NCBI GenBank assembly: GCA_964594175.1
Contig: CAZQLM010000004.1
Span: forward strand, 1-23,992
DNA from: SZUA-1535 sp964594175
GTDB taxonomy: Archaea; Aenigmatarchaeota; Aenigmatarchaeia; Aenigmatarchaeales; SZUA-1535
DNA length: 23,992 bases
Reading direction: 5' to 3'
Shown here: positions 7,549 through 13,988 of the stretch, one piece after another
Numbering within the stretch: position 1 is the first letter of the stretch
How the letters are laid out: the number at the start of each line of letters is the position of its first letter
The notes under the pieces: generated by a model
Seen by the model: the letters and a program-made list of their open reading frames with translations, nothing else
Database searches by the model: none
Told to the model about the DNA's origin: nothing
Made by a program: the position numbers and the translations under genes

Positions 7549-7839
7549 TTATTCTTTTTCACATTCACATGGTCGTTTCCCGCATTTCATGCAAAAATTC
7601 GGGTATTTTTCTTTAATCGCTTCCTCAAGATCAATTTCATACAAATTTGCCAAACTAACAAGCCAAGCGAAAACATCTGCTATTTCCTCTTTCAAAGCCT
7701 GCAAATCATTTTTTCTAACAGCTTCCGCGAGCTCTCCTATTTCTTCCACAAGCCAAAGCATGGTTTTTTCTTTTCCTCTACTCAAATCTCTGTGAAAATA
7801 AATTTTCTTTATCATTTCTTGAAATTCTTTTATTTCCAC
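7549..7839 (-). CDS. MazG-like nucleotide pyrophosphohydrolase with C-terminal Cys motif
   Basis: A 96-residue all-alpha NTP pyrophosphatase of the MazG/iMazG type, which hydrolyses (d)NTPs to NMP and pyrophosphate. The metal-binding pattern is E33-x2-E36 in VEEIGELAEAV and E52-x2-D55 in EEIADVFAW. The tail carries C83-x2-C86 and C91-x-C93 (CMKCGKRPCEC), a probable zinc site also seen in some archaeal homologues. The start is a GTG directly after the hepT TAA with no spacer; the GGTGA inside the last hepT codons serves as ribosome-binding site. It is therefore the third gene of a mntA-hepT-mazG operon, suggesting a link between nucleotide-pool control and the toxin-antitoxin pair. Confidence 0.85.
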   Translation of the reverse strand: MEIKEFQEMIKKIYFHRDLSRGKEKTMLWLVEEIGELAEAVRKNDLQALKEEIADVFAWLVSLANLYEIDLEEAIKEKYPNFCMKCGKRPCECEKE

Positions 7840-8259
7840 TTACTTCACCTTATTAAGATATTCTAAAATTTCTTTCTGGAATTTCCTGAAATCATCAATA
7901 AGTTTAAGATTCTCAAAAACTATTTCGTCGTTAATCTCAGCATACCTATGGACAAGTATATTTCTAAAACCTTTCATTTTCTTCAGAATGTTTTTCATTT
8001 CAGCTGAGATAATACCGTTTTTATGTAACTTTTCAAAAATATCTTCTTCTTCGCTTGGCAATCCAAGTTTTAATTCTTTTATAAGAAGCATGCATATATC
8101 AATTGTGCATTCTATCAATATCTGAAGCAATCTTTCGCAAGCTCTTTTTATTTCTATATTCTCTTCATACTCCTCGAAACTTTCTGGTGCAATAGCTTCG
8201 AGTTCTTTAATAAACTGGTTCATTTCATCTATCTTAACCAAAATTCTTTCCTTATCCAT
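7840..8259 (-). CDS. hepT: HepT-like HEPN toxin (DUF86)
   Basis: A 139-residue helical protein with the HEPN RNase/AMPylation-target motif R-x4-H-x-Y (R99 N100, H104, Y106 in RNILVHRY) and the family-typical FEKLHKNGIISAEMKNILKKMKGFRN lead-in. HepT is the toxin in type VII MNT/HEPN toxin-antitoxin pairs; the MntA partner AMPylates the tyrosine of the HxY motif. Start ATG is preceded by AAGGTG. It overlaps the mntA stop by 8 nt and abuts the mazG-like start. The motif residues are intact, so the toxin should be functional. Confidence 0.85.
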   Translation of the reverse strand: MDKERILVKIDEMNQFIKELEAIAPESFEEYEENIEIKRACERLLQILIECTIDICMLLIKELKLGLPSEEEDIFEKLHKNGIISAEMKNILKKMKGFRNILVHRYAEINDEIVFENLKLIDDFRKFQKEILEYLNKVK

Positions 8260-8641
8260 TCAAAACACCTTTTAAGTAAGCTTTGTAGTACGGTTTAAAA
8301 TCTTCGAATTCTTTGATAGTTTTGAATGCTAAATCATAAAGTAAATCTTCGTTTTTGCAATACAGAATCCTTCCTTCTTTTAGAATTCTTACTCTGATAA
8401 AAATCGGAAGTTGCTGAAATATCTGTATATCAAATTCTGGAAATTTTGCAAGGTATTCCAATCTTTTCCTACTCATTTCAATATTGGAAAGTTTTTTCAT
8501 GAGCACGAGGCAAACGTCTACATCTCTAAATTCTTTGCCCTTTACGAAACTGCCGAAGAGAAAAACAGCTAACACATCTTTATCCTGCTTCGCATTTTCC
8601 ACTATTTGCTCTAATCTATTTTTTATATTCTTAGCTTCCAT
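8252..8641 (-). CDS. mntA: MntA-like minimal nucleotidyltransferase antitoxin
   Basis: A 129-residue MNT-domain protein. The active site is G30 S31 (FLFGSFVKG) followed by D40-x-D42 (RDVDVCLV), with a third acidic residue at D71 (FDIQIF), the arrangement of AMPylating MntA antitoxins. A longer frame begins at a TTG at 8689, but the ATG at 8641 fits better: a TTTTAAAAA box lies 22-30 nt before it, implying a leaderless mRNA. It overlaps hepT by 8 nt, and the MNT/HEPN order is the standard one. Divergent from the membrane-protein gene at 8724. Confidence 0.83.
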   Translation of the reverse strand: MEAKNIKNRLEQIVENAKQDKDVLAVFLFGSFVKGKEFRDVDVCLVLMKKLSNIEMSRKRLEYLAKFPEFDIQIFQQLPIFIRVRILKEGRILYCKNEDLLYDLAFKTIKEFEDFKPYYKAYLKGVLNG

Positions 8642-8723
8642 GAATAAACTTAAGTGATTCAAATTTTTAAAACCGTGCTCTTTTTTCAATATATTTATAT
8701 TTTCTTAAATTTTAGTTCTTTCT
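8642..8723. promoter_or_regulatory. Divergent promoter between mntA and the broken GT-C gene
   Basis: 82 nt. On the minus strand TTTTAAAAA (8663-8671) lies 22-30 nt from the mntA ATG. On the plus strand TTTATATTTTC (8693-8703) lies 21-31 nt from the ATG at 8724. Both fit leaderless archaeal promoters. Inferred from position and composition. Confidence 0.5.
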
Positions 8724-10158
8724 ATGAAAAACGGGTTGTACATTCCTTTCGAAACTGTTACTAAATTTCTTGCCATACTTTCTCTACCCGTTGCAACTTT
8801 TACATTTTTAACATTCTACAATGTCGTTACCAAACCAATATTATGGATAGATTATTCTTATCATTTGGCTCAAACATTTTTGCTTATGAAGCACGGTCTT
8901 TTTGAAGCTGCAAACGAATGGCATTGCTGTTACAAAAATTTTTATCCGGCGTGGGATAATCCGCCTATCGGAAAAATTCCGTATTATTTTGTTTCGCTGA
9001 TTTTTAATGATGAGAGAATCGGAACGGTTGTTTTAATGTTATCTATTTTGGGCTTTCTTTTCTTTCTCTTCCGGAAAATAAACAAAAAACACGGAATTTT
9101 CTTGTATATTTTTTTCATATCGTCTCATCCTATCTCCATTTCCGTAATCAGCGGAGGCAGATTAAACGAATTCATGGCAATTTTTTTCGGTGCACTTGCC
9201 GTTTATTTTTATTTCGCTTCAGGAAATAATCTTTCCAGGAAATTAGCCGCATGCTCTCTCTCTATCGCTTTTGTCACAACCTACGTTCGGAATTCTTCTC
9301 TTAATTTTCTTTTTTCTTCTCGCTCTTGAGAAAAGGGAATATAAACAAATAAAAAACATTTCAATAGCAATGCTCCCGTTTATCTTCTGGTATTTATTTT
9401 TTATCAACCATAACAGTTCTGCAATAGTTTTTGAAATTCCCAGACATGCAAAATTTTTACTTCCTTATCAAAATTTCATCTATTCTCTTCAGAAAATAGT
9501 ATTTTACGGTTTTTTACCTCTTCCGATTTTTTACGTACTTTACAGAGAAAGAGTTATACCAAAAAGTTTTTTACTTATTCCTTCTTTTCACTTTATCGAT
9601 CTACTTTTCATGACGAGTTTAAAAATAAGTGCTGTAAAGTTTATACCTGTTTTAAATCAGATATACAATGTCACTTACGAATCCTTTTTCGCTTTGCTTG
9701 GTTTTTTATTGCTTTTGATTCATTTCAATAATTTTTCAGAAAAAACGAAAAACATACTTACTTTCTTGCTGTTTTTTTCTTTTGTTTTTCCGACCTTCTA
9801 TAATCTTTCTATTACAGTTAAAGGTATTGTCGAAAATGGAAACGGTTACTACGGATTTTATTCCGCAAACACCATGAATAGGTTTGAAATGTTAAAGGAA
9901 AAATTATGCGAAGATTTCTCAGGAAAAACGATATATTTCCAGTCTGACAATTGGCTTACAAGCGCCATTAAGCACTATCATCTCGTTAGGGATTGTAATG
10001 TGAAAATAGTTGACGGATTGGGAGAAATAATACCTTCCCACATTTATTATGAACTGGAAAATCTGAAAGAAGGGAAAATAATAGATTCACTGAAAGTAAA
10101 GAAATGCGAATCGGTAGAAAGTCTGAAAGTTTGCGAATTTGCTAAAATAAACTCGTAA
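8724..10158 (+). pseudogene. GT-C/GT39-like membrane glycosyltransferase, interrupted by one frameshift
   Basis: Two overlapping frames make one multi-pass membrane protein of about 477 residues. The first frame (from ATG 8724) has the acidic loop ILWIDYSYHLAQ and WDNPPIGKIPYYF, then ends at 9327-9329 as low-value sequence (NSSLNFLFSSRS). The second frame continues at once as GILLLIFFFLLALEKREYK. Dropping the C at 9288 restores a smooth membrane helix, AFVTTYVGILLLIFF, a form usual at this place in GT39 proteins. The C-terminal part ends in a soluble domain after about ten hydrophobic segments. It would transfer a sugar outside the membrane. Very AT-rich (9721-9780 has 14 G+C of 60). Real mutation or assembly error cannot be told apart here. 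The last 17 nt overlap the convergent DUF72 gene. Confidence 0.8.
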
Positions 10159-10864
10159 ACTGCCTGGCATTCCTGTACATGTCTGAGTTGTTGAAGTAAA
10201 TCCATGCTTCTCTTGGCTTGATTTTCTTGATCCTTTCCGCCACGTTCTCGAGCTCGTTTCTCGAGTAGCTGTAGGAGTAAATTATTTTTCCGTTTTTGTA
10301 AGCGCCGTGCAGGCGTGTGTAGAGTATTTTCTTTTTGGTTAAATGGCACGGGAAGCGCAGGTTCAAATCACAGCAATCTATAAGCTCAAACTCCTTGCAG
10401 AATTTCTTTATTCCTTTCTCGCTCCACCCGCGAAGTTCTATAGCTATTTCAAAATCCTTTCTCTCTATTTTAGAGAAAAATTTTTCGGCATTGGAAAAGC
10501 TTTGCTCGGTTTCTTTAAAGCTCGCGGGAAGCTGAATTAAAATGATTCTTGCCTGCAAAATTTTCGCGGCGCGAAGCGTCGCTTTCCAGCTTTCGATAAC
10601 TTCTTTGCTCGGCTGGAGCAAACCGTAATTTCCTTTTGGTTTTGAGCCGAATCTCTTCCAGGTCGGCGAGGTTAAAGGATGCGTAACGCCTTGGAAGCAT
10701 TTCACGTTGAAAACAAAATCTTTTCCTGCCTGCTCGCGCCATTTCGCTAGCGTGCTTTCCCGAGGAATTCTGTAAAAGGTTTGCTGCACTTCCACTGTGG
10801 AAAATTCTCGGAAGTATTTTTTCATGCTTATTGCAAAACCGCAGCAGCCGATGAAAACTTTCAT
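10142..10864 (-). CDS. DUF72 (YecE-like) TIM-barrel protein
   Basis: A 240-residue protein matching DUF72: MKVFIGCCGF start, VEVQQTFYRIPRESTLAKWREQAGKDFVFNVKCFQGVTH (about 24-62), ILIQLPASF in the middle, AIELRGWSE and the YTRLHGAY and WIYFNNSDMYRNA segments towards the end. DUF72 proteins are probable TIM-barrel proteins of unsettled function. The start ATG overlaps the HEPN stop (ATGA, 10861-10864), so it is the third gene of the MNT-HEPN transcript. Codons are richer in G+C than those of the HEPN and MNT genes upstream, hinting at a different origin. Its 3' end overlaps the convergent GT-C gene by 17 nt. Confidence 0.85.
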   Translation of the reverse strand: MKVFIGCCGFAISMKKYFREFSTVEVQQTFYRIPRESTLAKWREQAGKDFVFNVKCFQGVTHPLTSPTWKRFGSKPKGNYGLLQPSKEVIESWKATLRAAKILQARIILIQLPASFKETEQSFSNAEKFFSKIERKDFEIAIELRGWSEKGIKKFCKEFELIDCCDLNLRFPCHLTKKKILYTRLHGAYKNGKIIYSYSYSRNELENVAERIKKIKPREAWIYFNNSDMYRNARQFTSLF

Positions 10865-11307
10865 TTTTCTTCACCCAATTCTTTTAATATTTTTTCAATT
10901 TTTTTAACGAATTTTTCAGCTGTTTCAATACACATTTTTGCCTCTTCTTCAGAAACTATTCCGCTTATATCATAAATTACTCTATGTCTTTTCTTTCTTA
11001 TTTTATCGAAAAAATAGATTAACCTATCACTTATCTTTGTTTCGAACATTTCATGAAGGAATAAAACAACTCCCACATGATGATATTTTGTATATGCTCT
11101 GTATCCGAGAGAAAACATTAAAGCTCTTCCGGCCTGAAGCATAGCATTGTATGCTGTTGCTAAACACCAGTCGTAATTTTCATGTTTATACATTAATTTT
11201 GCTGTTTCTAAATCTCTTTTCGAGATTTTCATAAGCTCTTTAGAAACTTTTTTATCTGGCTCTATTTTCTGAATTATTCTTTTTTTCAACAATTCTTCTA
11301 AACTCAT
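10861..11307 (-). CDS. HEPN domain protein (PF05168-like)
   Basis: A 148-residue helical protein: LETAKLMYKHENYDWCLATAYNAMLQAGRALMFSLGYR (about 33-70), then KYHHVGVVLFL and RKKRHRVIYD (about 105-114), the usual HEPN order. I start it at the second ATG (11307), because GGAG lies about six nt before it; the ATG at 11313 directly abuts the GGAG. HEPN proteins are typically RNases or partners of nucleotidyltransferases; the strict R-x4-H-x-Y seen in HepT is not present here, so this is a different HEPN lineage. It overlaps the upstream nucleotidyltransferase gene by 56 nt and the DUF72 gene by four. Confidence 0.82.
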   Translation of the reverse strand: MSLEELLKKRIIQKIEPDKKVSKELMKISKRDLETAKLMYKHENYDWCLATAYNAMLQAGRALMFSLGYRAYTKYHHVGVVLFLHEMFETKISDRLIYFFDKIRKKRHRVIYDISGIVSEEEAKMCIETAEKFVKKIEKILKELGEEK

Positions 11308-11866
11308 TCTCATCTCCTGCCAGCATGATGAAAGGATTTTTGATTATATTTTTCAGGAGATAGTGTTCTTTTTTTACATTTTTCCTAAATGTTTTTTCAT
11401 CCCATATAATGTAATTTATTTCTCTTTCCGTACTCTTTTCCATTTCCCAGAGAACATCGAAAAATTTTTCTTTATCTATTTTTCCTATGATAAGCAAATC
11501 TATATCGCTGTGGATTGTAACGTCCCCCCTTGCCATTGAGCCGTAAATAAGAGCAAATCTAATTTTTCCAAGTCTTTTAATGTGTTTTTTCAGAATTTCA
11601 CCTACGCCAATAGTTTTTATGACAATTTTCTTTATCTCATCAGAAATAGGAGAAGCTTTGTTAAATTTGTAAAGGAATAAGTTGCCTTTTTTTCTCGATT
11701 TAATAAGATTAAGTTTTTTCAAATTTTCTAATTCTCTTTTTACTGATGTAATATTTTTTCCTGTCTTTCTCTGAAGCTCTCTTAGGTAAAATTCCTTTTC
11801 TGGATGCAAACAAAAAATTTTTAAAAGTTCTACTCTTGTTTTTGAACCAAAAAGCCTTTCCAGCAT
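11252..11866 (-). CDS. Winged-helix/MNT nucleotidyltransferase fusion
   Basis: A 204-residue protein with an N-terminal winged helix (about 1-70: MLERLFGSKTRVELLKIF, EFYLRELQRKTGKNITSVKRELENLKKLNLI) and a C-terminal minimal nucleotidyltransferase with G109 S110 (ALIYGSMARGD) and D121-x-D123 (SDIDLL). I chose the ATG at 11866 over 11881: relatives begin MLE-LFGSKTRV, and the TATA-like stretch then lies at the proper distance for a leaderless transcript. Two identical palindromes overlap this promoter, so the winged helix probably represses its own operon. Downstream are HEPN and DUF72 genes with overlapping ends. Antitoxin-like role is inferred. Confidence 0.83.
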   Translation of the reverse strand: MLERLFGSKTRVELLKIFCLHPEKEFYLRELQRKTGKNITSVKRELENLKKLNLIKSRKKGNLFLYKFNKASPISDEIKKIVIKTIGVGEILKKHIKRLGKIRFALIYGSMARGDVTIHSDIDLLIIGKIDKEKFFDVLWEMEKSTEREINYIIWDEKTFRKNVKKEHYLLKNIIKNPFIMLAGDENEFRRIVEKKNNSENRAR

Positions 11867-11905
11867 GTATAAAATTTGCATACAATTGTATAAAAAATTT
11901 ATACA
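11866..11905. promoter_or_regulatory. Tandem palindromic operators TGTAT-N9-ATACA
   Basis: Two copies of TGTAT-N9-ATACA lie at 11866-11884 and 11887-11905, centres 21 bp apart, about two helical turns, so on the same DNA face. The distal copy is extended to a 9-bp perfect arm (TTGTATAAA/TTTATACAA, 11886-11906) and overlaps the TATA-like sequence; the proximal copy overlaps the start codon. The sites are read directly; binding by the winged-helix protein is inferred. Confidence 0.75.
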
Positions 11906-11911
11906 AAAATA

Positions 11912-12022
11912 AATGCAAAGGAAAAATTTTTAATAGTTCCAGAAGAAGCAAAAGTAAGCACACAGCTTAAAGTTCTTACACCTTCTGAGATTAGGGAAAT
12001 TGTTAAGGAGTTAGAATTTTAG
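11912..12022 (+). pseudogene. 3' fragment of an unrecognised gene
   Basis: An open frame without start codon reads NAKEKFLIVPEEAKVST, then QLKVLTPSEIREIVKELEF and a TAG at 12020-12022. It has protein-like composition and an amphipathic C-terminal helix, and looks like the tail of a gene whose 5' part was lost where the operator region of the wHTH-MNT operon now begins. I do not recognise the family. The rest of 11907-12064 holds nothing I can support. Confidence 0.4.
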
Positions 12023-12064
12023 TGTTTTACCAATCCTACAATAGCTTATGAGAATTCTTTACAC

Positions 12065-13507
12065 CTAAGGTCTCAATATATACCTCCAAAAAACTTTGAA
12101 AGATTTCAAAGTTCTAAAAGCTTCTGCTGGATTGGAAAGCATTTGCAAAAACTTCGGTACGAGATAAGAGAAGCGCAGGTAATACTCTTTTTTCGCAAGC
12201 GTACAGAGCTCGTCTAGCACATCGCTTGGCAATTCTGGACGAGAAACTGTGGTGCGCATAGTTCCGTCTTCCTTTAGCCATTTTGAAAAATCCTCTGTCT
12301 CAAGAAAACCATTTTTCTTAGCCCATTCATAAGCTTCTGTGCCAGGATAGACCATTAAAGGATAGAATTGGGCTGTATCGCAGTTAAGCTTTTTCGCAAA
12401 TTCTATTGTTTTTTTAACACTTTCTTTTGTTTCGCCTGGCAAACCAAGGATAAAGCAACCGTTTACGAGCAAGCGCAAAACTTTTGTATACTTCATAAAT
12501 CTTTCCTGCATTTCTTTTGTTGTGCGCTTGTGCACAGCATCTAAGCTCGCTTGTTCAGGACTTTCAAAACCAACGCATAGCAAGCGACAGCCTGCTTTTT
12601 TCATCCATTTTAACGTTTCATAATCAGCATCTACTCTGGCATTGCAACTCCACTTAAGCTTTATTTTCCTTTTTATCATTTCCTTGCAAAGCTCTATCGT
12701 TCTTTTTTTATTAACATGGAAAGTATCATCCTCTATCATAACTTCTCGTACATACGGTAATTCGTTTTGTATATACTCAAATTCATCAACAACATCTTTT
12801 ACGCTTCTTGCACGGTAAGAGTGCTTAAATGGTATCGGGCAAAACGAGCATGCAAAAGGACAGCCACGAGCCGTTAAAATAGTTACCTGTGGCCATTGTA
12901 AAGAAGCGTAAAAATACTTCAAAATACCTTCTTTTCCGAAATGCTTTTTGTAAACCATGCTTACCCATGGTAGCTCGTCAAGATTCTTTATCAAAGGTCT
13001 TGGTTCTGTTCTTACAAACTTTTTGCCTTTTCTGAACATTAGCCCCTTTACCTTTTCAAGCTTTCCGCTTCTTTTCTCCAAAGCTTCTGCCAAATCGCAA
13101 ACAGTGTAATCGTATTCGCCTATGCAAACGCTATCAGCTTTACAGTTTTTCAAAGTCCATTCAGGCATAGCTGTAACATGCGTCCCAACCAAAGTAACAT
13201 GAGCATTTTCTAAACTTTGCTTGATTTTATCTGCCACCCGTATGTCGTTATAAATACTTGGCGTAGAAGTTCCCATAACCACAAATTCTGGTTCAAACTT
13301 TTTAACAAATTCTATTGTTTCTTCATGACTCCACTCATTTGCGACAGCGTCTACTAGCTTTACCTCATGCCCATTCTGCTCAAGAACACCAGTAGCATAA
13401 GCCAAATAATAAGGGTAGTAAAAAGTACCACCTTTAGTTACACAAGGGGAGCGTGATTGCCTTGAAAATCGCGGTAAAAAAGGTGGGTTAAGCACGAGTA
13501 CTTTCAT
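12065..13507 (-). CDS. B12-binding-domain radical SAM protein
   Basis: A 480-residue enzyme. The N-terminal cobalamin-binding-like domain runs from MKVLVLNPPF through YPYYLAYATGVLEQNGHEVKLVDA (about 1-150). The radical SAM core has C216-x3-C220-x2-C223 (GCPFACSFCPIP) to hold the 4Fe-4S cluster, followed by MIEDDTF, GFESPEQ and FILGLPGET motifs typical of BchE/HpnJ-like enzymes. I start at the ATG at 13507, since a TTTATAAA box lies 25-32 nt before it and the fold begins there; an upstream ATG at 13546 would add 13 residues. Such enzymes carry out radical methylations, cyclisations or rearrangements; cobalamin binding is suggested by the domain but the common DxHxxG motif is not evident. Substrate unknown; a glycan or lipid role is possible from context. 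Confidence 0.86.
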   Translation of the reverse strand: MKVLVLNPPFLPRFSRQSRSPCVTKGGTFYYPYYLAYATGVLEQNGHEVKLVDAVANEWSHEETIEFVKKFEPEFVVMGTSTPSIYNDIRVADKIKQSLENAHVTLVGTHVTAMPEWTLKNCKADSVCIGEYDYTVCDLAEALEKRSGKLEKVKGLMFRKGKKFVRTEPRPLIKNLDELPWVSMVYKKHFGKEGILKYFYASLQWPQVTILTARGCPFACSFCPIPFKHSYRARSVKDVVDEFEYIQNELPYVREVMIEDDTFHVNKKRTIELCKEMIKRKIKLKWSCNARVDADYETLKWMKKAGCRLLCVGFESPEQASLDAVHKRTTKEMQERFMKYTKVLRLLVNGCFILGLPGETKESVKKTIEFAKKLNCDTAQFYPLMVYPGTEAYEWAKKNGFLETEDFSKWLKEDGTMRTTVSRPELPSDVLDELCTLAKKEYYLRFSYLVPKFLQMLSNPAEAFRTLKSFKVFWRYILRP

Positions 13508-13531
13508 AAAATATTTTCTGTTCAAGGAAAG

Positions 13532-13539
13532 TTTATAAA
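13532..13539. promoter_or_regulatory. Shared symmetric TATA box (TTTATAAA)
   Basis: TTTATAAA is its own reverse complement. It sits 25-32 nt before the radical SAM ATG (13507, minus) and 29-36 nt before the ATG at 13568 (plus), so the same box could serve both divergent genes. Confidence 0.5.
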
Positions 13540-13567
13540 TCTGCACTCCTGACTCCTGAGTGAAAGT

Positions 13568-13848
13568 ATGGAAGAAATTAGCCTGTATGCCGTTTCAAAA
13601 GAAATCGGAGTACCGATTTTTACGGCATTTTTTGCGATAGCACTTTTTTAACCCTCTCTCAGAAAAGGATGCAACTTGGTTTCTTTTGAAAAGTTTCAAG
13701 TTTGGAAAAACATCTGTTTCTATAGCCGTTCTTTTCATTCATTTTTAACGGAATCGTTGGAGGATCTGTTATTTCAGCAGTATATTATTCGCTTTTGATA
13801 ATGCTTTATCTTGGTTTTAACTGCGTTTATTTAGGCTTTTCGTTGTAA
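13568..13848 (+). pseudogene. Small membrane protein gene broken by two T-run frameshifts
   Basis: Three consecutive frames join into one protein of about 92 residues with roughly three membrane segments. Frame one runs from ATG 13568 (EEISLYAVSKEIGVPIFTAFFAIALF). Removing one T from the run before AACCC continues it as NPLSEKDATWFLLKSFKFGKTSVSIAVLFIHF. Removing one T from the run before AACGG continues as NGIVGGSVISAVYYSLLIMLYLGFNCVYLGFSL to a TAA at 13846-13848. Both joins are natural, so a single ancestral or true gene is likely. Both shifts are in T homopolymers, so sequencing or assembly error is a serious alternative to decay. I do not recognise the family. 13849-13945 holds only a T-rich stretch near 13885. 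Confidence 0.55.
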
Positions 13849-13945
13849 CAATTTAGAGTTGCAACAATCGTGTGTGTAGATTAATTTTTTGTTTCTTCAA
13901 AATACCTCAAATTAATATCTGAAAACTCGATAAAATTTATGAAAG

Positions 13946-13983
13946 TTTATAAAACTTCTAATTTCATAATTTTGGAAAGGTGA
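13946..13983 (+). promoter_or_regulatory. Promoter and ribosome-binding site of AdoMet synthetase
   Basis: TTTATAAAA at 13946-13954 is a good TATA box. GGAAAGGTGAT ends at 13983 and contains GGTGAT, complementary to the archaeal 16S 3' end, five nt before the ATG at 13989. This shows that the GTG at 13980 belongs to the ribosome-binding site rather than being the start. Confidence 0.7.
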
Positions 13984-13988
13984 TTGCC

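Noticed and set aside
7503..7568. N-terminal extension of the GT4 gene to an upstream ATG
   Set aside because: Would add 22 hydrophobic residues, overlap the mazG-like gene and precede a normal GT4 N-terminus; no ribosome site.
8642..8689. Longer MntA from a TTG start
   Set aside because: The added residues are not family-like and the TATA-like box sits at the right distance for the internal ATG at 8641.
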